From Verrucomicrobia bacterium TMED44 (GTDB lineage Bacteria > Verrucomicrobiota > Verrucomicrobiia > Opitutales > Seribacteraceae): a stretch of DNA of 10,209 nucleotides. The first letter of the stretch is position 1. Each line of letters starts with the position of its first letter. Position numbers and translations under genes: made by a program. Where the stretch lies: positions 1 through 10,209 of the forward strand of contig NHCX01000077.1 of NCBI GenBank assembly GCA_002168015.1, written 5' to 3'. Shown here piece by piece: positions 6,236 through 10,209 of the stretch. The notes under the pieces were generated by a model. That model had not been told where the DNA came from. It did not search any database and saw only the letters and a program-made list of their open reading frames with translations.

Positions 6236-6877
6236 ATGGATGTGGATCTTATCCTTTGGGATTGGAATGGTACGCTTATTGATGATTCTAGTTTATGCGT
6301 TTCCATCTTAAATGAAATACTGTCCGAATATGGAAAGAATTCTGTTGATGTTTGTTTTTACCGCAAAAACTTTTGCTTTCCTGTTTCAGCTTTCTATCGA
6401 TTGATTTCTTTACCTTATGATGGTGTTGAGTTTAATACTGTATCAGCAACTTTTATTTCTAAATACCGAAAATACTGGAAAAAAGCTATGTTGCAACCTG
6501 GTGCATCATTTGTTCTTCAAACTATCCATCAGCATGGAATAGAGCAGTCTATCCTGTCTGCTGGCAAGCAAGAAGATGTTGATCGTTTTATTTTACACCA
6601 CAATTTAGCGAAGTATTTTACATCTGTTAATGGGACTAACAATATAAGAGCAGAAGGTAAATTGAATGTGGGTTTAGAAGTCGTTAGAAAGTATGAATGT
6701 AAGCCAAACAAAATATTATTAGTTGGCGATACATTACATGATTTGGAAATCGGAAATACAATTGGTTGCCGTACATTGCTCTACACAAAAGGTCACAATC
6801 ATAGTTCTGTTTTTAAGTCTTCTACTGGTGAGACTATTGACAAATTGGAAGACATTTTAAACCTTGTTATACATTGA
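6236..6877 (+). CDS. HAD-superfamily hydrolase (phosphoglycolate-phosphatase-like)
   Basis: This is a 213-residue haloacid-dehalogenase-fold protein resembling the Gph/PpaX branch. Motif I is LWDWNGTLIDD (7-17), with nucleophile Asp9. The usual second aspartate (D+2, the general acid/base) is Asn11. Motif II is the Ser108 in ILSAG, motif III is probably Lys142, and motif IV is GDTLHD (164-169) with Asp165 and Asp169. Residues about 15-90 form an alpha-helical C1 cap. Phosphatase activity on a small phospho-metabolite is the family expectation, but the Asn at D+2 makes rate and substrate uncertain. The DWNGTLxDD form occurs in other HAD proteins I remember, so it may mark a subfamily rather than a dead enzyme. 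The gene is divergent from recA, first in the rightward cluster, and 34 nt before miaB. Confidence 0.85.
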   Translation: MDVDLILWDWNGTLIDDSSLCVSILNEILSEYGKNSVDVCFYRKNFCFPVSAFYRLISLPYDGVEFNTVSATFISKYRKYWKKAMLQPGASFVLQTIHQHGIEQSILSAGKQEDVDRFILHHNLAKYFTSVNGTNNIRAEGKLNVGLEVVRKYECKPNKILLVGDTLHDLEIGNTIGCRTLLYTKGHNHSSVFKSSTGETIDKLEDILNLVIH

Positions 6878-6880
6878 CCG

Positions 6881-6903
6881 TATGTCTGAATGCTTTAGAC
6901 ATA
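6881..6903 (+). promoter_or_regulatory. Inverted repeat just upstream of miaB
   Basis: TATGTCT (6881-6887) and AGACATA (6897-6903) form perfect 7-bp arms around a 9-nt loop. They fill most of the 34-nt spacer between the hydrolase stop and the miaB ATG at 6912. The stem would end 8 nt before that start, so it could modulate miaB translation. There is no following T-run, so it is not a terminator. Confidence 0.35.
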
Positions 6904-6911
6904 AGTCTTAC

Positions 6912-8252
6912 ATGAAACGGGTGTTTATAAAAACCTATGGTTGTCAAATGAATGAGCGAGACTCTGAGTCGGTTGCTCATGATCTTGAAACAAATGGCTA
7001 TGCATTAGTGAGTGATGAAAAACTTGCGGATATTGTCTTGCTTAATACTTGCAGTGTTCGTGAAAAAGCGGAGTTGAAAGCTATAGGCAAAGCCAATCAA
7101 CTTCTTTCTCAGAAAAGGGGACAAAAAAATATCACTCTTGGGATTTTGGGATGTATGGCGCAAAACCGAGGATCCGAATTAACAAATTCGGTTAAAGGGG
7201 TGGATTTAATTGTTGGAACGCAAAAGTTCCATCGAGTTTCTGAGTATTTAGACAGAATTTCCTCGGATCAGAGCAAGGAAACACAACCTCTAATCTCATT
7301 AGATGAAGAAAAAGGTTCTCAAAATAAAATTAATCAGCATTTGATTTCAGATCAAAAACAAGTTTCCTCTTTTGTATCCATCATGCAGGGATGTAACATG
7401 AACTGTACTTTCTGTATAGTACCCAAGACACGGGGCAAGGAGAGATATCGCGAAATTCATGATATATGTGATGAAATTAAACTACTGAGAGATAAAGGAG
7501 TTCGCGAAATAACATTGTTAGGTCAAATTGTGAATGCTTATGGAAGAGGTGTATTTAAAAGAATCGATGAAAAGTCGCCTTTCGTACAATTGCTAGAAAA
7601 AATTCATGAAATAGATGGAATTGAGAGAATACGATTTACTTCACCTCATCCCACATCTTTTGGAAGCGATCTAATTGAAGCTTTTGTGAGATTGCCCAAA
7701 CTTTGTGATTATGCACACCTTCCCATGCAGAGCGGTTCTAACAAAGTTCTTAAATCGATGAATAGACCCTATTCAATAGAGAAATTTCTTTCGATTGTGC
7801 AGTCCCTACGGTCCAAAAATAAAAATATGAGACTTAGCACAGATGTAATCGTTGGATATCCGGGCGAAAGTGAAACTGACTTTCAGGAAACACTATCGGC
7901 ATTTAAAGAATCAGCGTTCGAAATGGCTTTTATTTTCAAATACAGTGAAAGATCAGGAACTAGGGCGGCCAATCTGCCAGATAAGATCCCGCAATCTATT
8001 AAGGAAGAGAGAAATCAAATATTATTGAAAACTTTAGATAAACAATCCTTAGAGTCTAATATCAAATTGATTAGTTCTAAGTTGGATGTCCTTGTAGAGT
8101 CTCGAGCAAAGAAGGGTAGGGGAGAATATATGGGCCGAACTTCTTGCTTTAGAAAAGTAATTTTCCCCGCAGAGTCCCATTCGATAGGAAAGATTCTACC
8201 TGTTGAAATCTTAGAGGTAAGTAGTACTATTCTAAAGGGTAAGATAGTGTAA
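6912..8252 (+). CDS. miaB: tRNA-2-methylthio-N6-dimethylallyladenosine synthase
   Basis: MiaB is a radical-SAM methylthiotransferase that converts i6A37 to ms2i6A37 in tRNAs reading UNN codons. I choose the start at 6912 (446 residues) because MKRVFIKTYGCQMN is the family N-terminus; the frame opens upstream to 6864, overlapping the preceding gene. The N-terminal UPF0004 domain has the auxiliary-cluster cysteines Cys11, Cys47 (NTCSVRE) and Cys81 (GCMAQ). The radical-SAM motif CNMNCTFC supplies Cys161, Cys165 and Cys168. A C-terminal TRAM domain lies at about 380-446. The usually near-invariant GQNVN motif reads GQIVN, with Ile206 for Asn. It is followed after 10 nt by the membrane-protein gene. 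It needs MiaA-made i6A, but miaA is not in the window. Confidence 0.95.
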   Translation: MKRVFIKTYGCQMNERDSESVAHDLETNGYALVSDEKLADIVLLNTCSVREKAELKAIGKANQLLSQKRGQKNITLGILGCMAQNRGSELTNSVKGVDLIVGTQKFHRVSEYLDRISSDQSKETQPLISLDEEKGSQNKINQHLISDQKQVSSFVSIMQGCNMNCTFCIVPKTRGKERYREIHDICDEIKLLRDKGVREITLLGQIVNAYGRGVFKRIDEKSPFVQLLEKIHEIDGIERIRFTSPHPTSFGSDLIEAFVRLPKLCDYAHLPMQSGSNKVLKSMNRPYSIEKFLSIVQSLRSKNKNMRLSTDVIVGYPGESETDFQETLSAFKESAFEMAFIFKYSERSGTRAANLPDKIPQSIKEERNQILLKTLDKQSLESNIKLISSKLDVLVESRAKKGRGEYMGRTSCFRKVIFPAESHSIGKILPVEILEVSSTILKGKIV

Positions 8253-8262
8253 CCATTTTATT

Positions 8263-8802
8263 ATGTCTTTATTCCAAATTTCTATTACTACATCCCTTCT
8301 CCTGACGACATTGGGAATCAGTGTATGGTTATCCCGGCATAACTTTAGTAATAAGATGTTGTCATTTGCTCGGTCAAATAAATGGTCTGTCGTATTATTA
8401 ACCATTTCGTTAGCATGGTTTATTTTTCGATATGTAAAAAACCTTTCCGAAGCAGATTTTGGGAATCATAAAATTATTATTGGAGCGGTTGCTGTATTTA
8501 TTTATTTCGGATCATTTGCCTTGGTCAAAGATTTCTTAGCAGTTCGTTCACTTTGTATTTTATGCTTATTCTATTCAAGAGAGGTTCTAGATGCAGCTTG
8601 GCTCCAAGATTCTACCAGTCGTTTGTTTCTTGTTTCTATTATTTATATTGTTGTAACCGTATCTTTGTACTTTGGTGCATGGCCTTACAGATTTAGGGAC
8701 TTTTTTACATGGTTAGGCGTTCAAAATAAAAGAACAGAAATTTTATCTTTAGTTATCTTCTCCCTAGGCTTTACCACTCTTTTACTTTCATTTGCTCTCT
8801 AA
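8263..8802 (+). CDS. Small polytopic membrane protein of unknown function
   Basis: I do not recognise this 179-residue product. It appears to be an inner-membrane protein with about six hydrophobic segments, at roughly 4-24, 41-58, 70-88, 92-105 (short), 119-139 and 157-178. Charged residues are confined to short loops. The middle segment contains its only two cysteines, as CILC (98-101), followed by YSREVLDAAW. The absence of a second cysteine pair argues against a VKOR/DsbB-type thiol oxidoreductase. It starts 10 nt after miaB, and its TAA stop directly abuts the ATG of gmk with no spacer. This tight packing, and its length and composition, support a genuine gene in the operon. No Shine-Dalgarno is visible. 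Confidence 0.8.
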   Translation: MSLFQISITTSLLLTTLGISVWLSRHNFSNKMLSFARSNKWSVVLLTISLAWFIFRYVKNLSEADFGNHKIIIGAVAVFIYFGSFALVKDFLAVRSLCILCLFYSREVLDAAWLQDSTSRLFLVSIIYIVVTVSLYFGAWPYRFRDFFTWLGVQNKRTEILSLVIFSLGFTTLLLSFAL

Positions 8803-9378
8803 ATGGCCTTAATATTGGTGATTTCTGGACCTGCAGGGGTAGGGAAAACTACGATTTGCAGCAAATTACTAAAAGAATTTAAGAACAGCCTGAGTCGTGT
8901 TATTACAACGACGACTAGGTCACCACGTAACGATGAAGTCGACGGTATAGACTATAATTTCATGGACGAGGCAGAGTTTAAGATAAAATTGGAAAGAGGT
9001 TCTTTTCTAGAGTATGAAATAATTCATGGAAATTTCTATGGAACCCAGAAATCGTCTGTAATGAATCTATTAAAAAGTTCAAAGAATATTTTATTAAATA
9101 TAGATGTGAAGGGTGCTAAAAGTTTAAGGAAAGAAATATGTGAAAATGCTGATTACGATGGTATTTACAAATCTATCTTCTTAAAACCGGAGAATATTGA
9201 TGTGCTCAAAAACAGATTGCTACAAAGAGGGTCGGATAATGAGCAAAGTATTACTTCACGTTTAGAAACAGCCAAATCCGAGCTTATATTAGCAGAAGAA
9301 TTTGATCATGTAGTGATTTCCGCCGACAGAATTAAAGATTACAATTCCGTTAGAGAAATATATTTATGTTACAAGTAA
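8803..9378 (+). CDS. gmk: Guanylate kinase
   Basis: Gmk phosphorylates GMP to GDP with ATP, feeding GTP, dGTP and c-di-GMP pools in the cytoplasm. The 191-residue product has the P-loop GPAGVGKTT (9-17), slightly different from the usual GPSGAGKST. The GMP-binding region is TTTTRSPRNDEVDGIDY (35-51), with Arg39 and Arg42. FLEYEIIHGNFYGT (68-81) and LLNIDVKGA (97-105) follow, then the lid segment with NRLLQRGSDN (137-146). It is about 15 residues shorter than E. coli Gmk, ending soon after the last conserved strand, with no sign of a frameshift. It is the last gene of the rightward cluster. Its ATG follows the preceding stop without any spacer or ribosome-binding site, so translation probably depends on reinitiation. 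Confidence 0.95.
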   Translation: MALILVISGPAGVGKTTICSKLLKEFKNSLSRVITTTTRSPRNDEVDGIDYNFMDEAEFKIKLERGSFLEYEIIHGNFYGTQKSSVMNLLKSSKNILLNIDVKGAKSLRKEICENADYDGIYKSIFLKPENIDVLKNRLLQRGSDNEQSITSRLETAKSELILAEEFDHVVISADRIKDYNSVREIYLCYK

Positions 9379-9405
9379 CGAATTATTTAAGCTAAACTTG
9401 TTTTT
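9371..9405 (+). terminator. Weak candidate terminator after gmk
   Basis: ACAAGT (9371-9376) and ACTTGT (9396-9401) form perfect 6-bp arms around a 19-nt loop, and the second arm runs into TTTTT (9401-9405), as in an intrinsic terminator for the plus strand. The stem has only two G/C pairs and a long loop, and it overlaps both the gmk and gnd stop codons, so it is weak. Confidence 0.28.
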
Positions 9406-10209
9406 CAGGTCGGGATGGATTAAGCCAATCAAGATGAAAAAACTTTCCTCTTACGGAGTCAGTTCTTTCATAAGAATGGGCACCAAAATAATCTCTTTGA
9501 GCTTGCAGCAAATTTTGCGGTAATCGAACAGAGCGGTATCCGTCATAATAAGATAATGCGGAAGAAAATGTTGGGTTCGGAATCCCATAAGTGGTCGCGA
9601 GGCAAATAACTTTTCGCCAATTGTCTTGATAATCATTGATACACCCAGTGAAATACTCATCTAAAAGTAAATTTGATAATTCTGGATCACGATCGTAAGC
9701 CTCAGTAATTTTTTGTAAAAAAGCAGCCCTTATTATGCAACCGCCTCTCCAAATCTGTGCAATCTCACCAAAATTTAGTTTCCAATTATATTCACTTTGA
9801 GCAATCCTCATCAATTGAAAACCCTGAGCGTATGAACAAATTTTTGAACAATAGAGAGCGTCTCGAACTGACTCGACAAGTTCTTCTCGACTGTCGTTGT
9901 AGATATTGGTTTTGGTGGAGGTCAAAATTTTAGAGGCTTGTGTACGTTCTTCTTTGACTGCGCTTAAACATCTGGCAAAAACAGCTTCTGCTACTGTAGG
10001 AGCAGGAACGCCCATATCTAGTGCATTGACCGAGGTCCATTTTCCTGTTCCTTTTTGTCCTGCTGCATCAAGTACAATATCTACGAAAGGTTTACCTGTT
10101 GATGCATCTGTTTGTTTAAGAATATCAGCTGTTATTTCGATTAAGAAGGAGTCAAGAATCCCCTGATTCCATTCTTCGAAGATCTCTCCTATTTCATAAG
10201 GGTTCATCC
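9392..10209 (-). CDS. gnd: 6-phosphogluconate dehydrogenase, C-terminal part (cut by window edge)
   Basis: Gnd oxidatively decarboxylates 6-phosphogluconate to ribulose 5-phosphate with NAD(P)+ in the oxidative pentose-phosphate pathway. The visible 270-odd residues are the all-helical C-terminal domain, matching E. coli Gnd from about residue 215 onward. Counting from the Met at 10207: FEEWNQG (10-16), [15 protein letters not shown] (52-66), YAQGFQLMR, and [19 protein letters not shown]. Near the end, [14 protein letters not shown] supplies the substrate-binding Arg region, with FHLDW close to the C-terminus. The NADP Rossmann domain and catalytic Lys lie beyond the right edge. The Met at 10207 is therefore internal, and the frame stays open to 10209. 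It converges on gmk with 13 bp between stops. A G6P dehydrogenase or Pgl partner is not visible. Confidence 0.94.
   Translation of the reverse strand, partial: MNPYEIGEIFEEWNQGILDSFLIEITADILKQTDASTGKPFVDIVLDAAGQKGTGKWTSVNALDMGVPAPTVAEAVFARCLSAVKEERTQASKILTSTKTNIYNDSREELVESVRDALYCSKICSYAQGFQLMRIAQSEYNWKLNFGEIAQIWRGGCIIRAAFLQKITEAYDRDPELSNLLLDEYFTGCINDYQDNWRKVICLATTYGIPNPTFSSALSYYDGYRSVRLPQNLLQAQRDYFGAHSYERTDSVRGKFFHLDWLNPSRPEKQV

Noticed and set aside
6864..6911. Upstream extension of miaB beginning at 6864 or at the ATG at 6882
   Set aside because: It overlaps the hydrolase or its hairpin, and the family N-terminus MKRVFIKTYGCQMN begins exactly at 6912.
8554..8565. CxxC in the membrane protein as evidence for a VKOR/DsbB thiol oxidoreductase
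   Set aside because: These are its only two cysteines; those families need a second cysteine pair and other conserved residues that are not seen.
9906..10166. 86-codon plus-strand open frame inside gnd
   Set aside because: It is antisense to strongly conserved Gnd sequence and has no start signal; a shadow frame.
10205..10207. ATG at 10207 as the true start of a short 271-residue dehydrogenase
   Set aside because: The sequence aligns with E. coli Gnd from about residue 215. The catalytic Lys and NADP domain are missing and the frame is open to the window edge, so it is a window truncation.
1..10209. Mobile element, phage, CRISPR, toxin-antitoxin or defence system
   Set aside because: Every gene but one is a recognisable housekeeping gene. 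There are no transposase, integrase, repeat-array or attachment-site signals and no visible composition break.

Overview
The window is AT-rich bacterial chromosomal DNA (roughly mid-30s % G+C by eye) packed with housekeeping genes and almost no spacer. The protein families, an F-type ATP synthase c subunit with a long N-terminal extension, an atpB with a signal-peptide-like N-terminus, and near-absence of Shine-Dalgarno motifs suggest a Gram-negative-type bacterium. I tentatively place it in the PVC group, perhaps Verrucomicrobiota (Opitutae-like). That placement is an impression from family resemblance and was not tested by any search.

Layout. Two gene clusters diverge from a 113-bp intergenic region at 6123-6235. 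The leftward cluster reads recA, mnmE, mnmG, trmB, then atpB and atpE (atpE is cut by the left edge). recA to mnmE is a 9-nt gap; mnmE/mnmG and mnmG/trmB each overlap by 4 nt (ATGA), so these four are almost certainly one transcription unit. A 117-bp gap with a candidate promoter separates trmB from the atp genes. The rightward cluster reads a HAD-family hydrolase, miaB, a small unidentified polytopic membrane protein, and gmk. It ends convergently, with only 13 bp between stop codons, against the C-terminal part of gnd (6-phosphogluconate dehydrogenase), whose N-terminus lies beyond the right edge.

Function. Four tRNA-modification genes sit within about 7 kb: MnmE and MnmG (wobble U34), TrmB (m7G46) and MiaB (ms2i6A37). 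They lie beside DNA repair (RecA), energy conversion (F0 subunits a and c) and nucleotide/pentose metabolism (Gmk, Gnd). The mnmG-to-atp linkage recalls the origin-proximal mnmG-rsmG-atp arrangement of many bacteria, but here trmB occupies the place of rsmG.

Most notable signal. A 14-bp perfect palindrome, GTTCCACGTGGAAC, at 2979-2992 inside mnmG matches the chromosome-partition site parS (ParB-binding) at 15 of 16 positions of the degenerate consensus. It lies inside a segment that makes this MnmG about 21 residues longer than E. coli MnmG between its two active-site cysteines. This suggests a centromere site carried in a tolerated protein insertion. Other unexplained signals are an 18-bp perfect palindrome in mnmE with a near-copy at the trmB start, a TGATTACA direct repeat upstream of recA, and a few substitutions at normally conserved residues (HAD motif I, the MiaB GQNVN motif, the TrmB C-terminal motif). 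I found no mobile element, CRISPR array, tRNA or rRNA, and no clear new multi-gene system.
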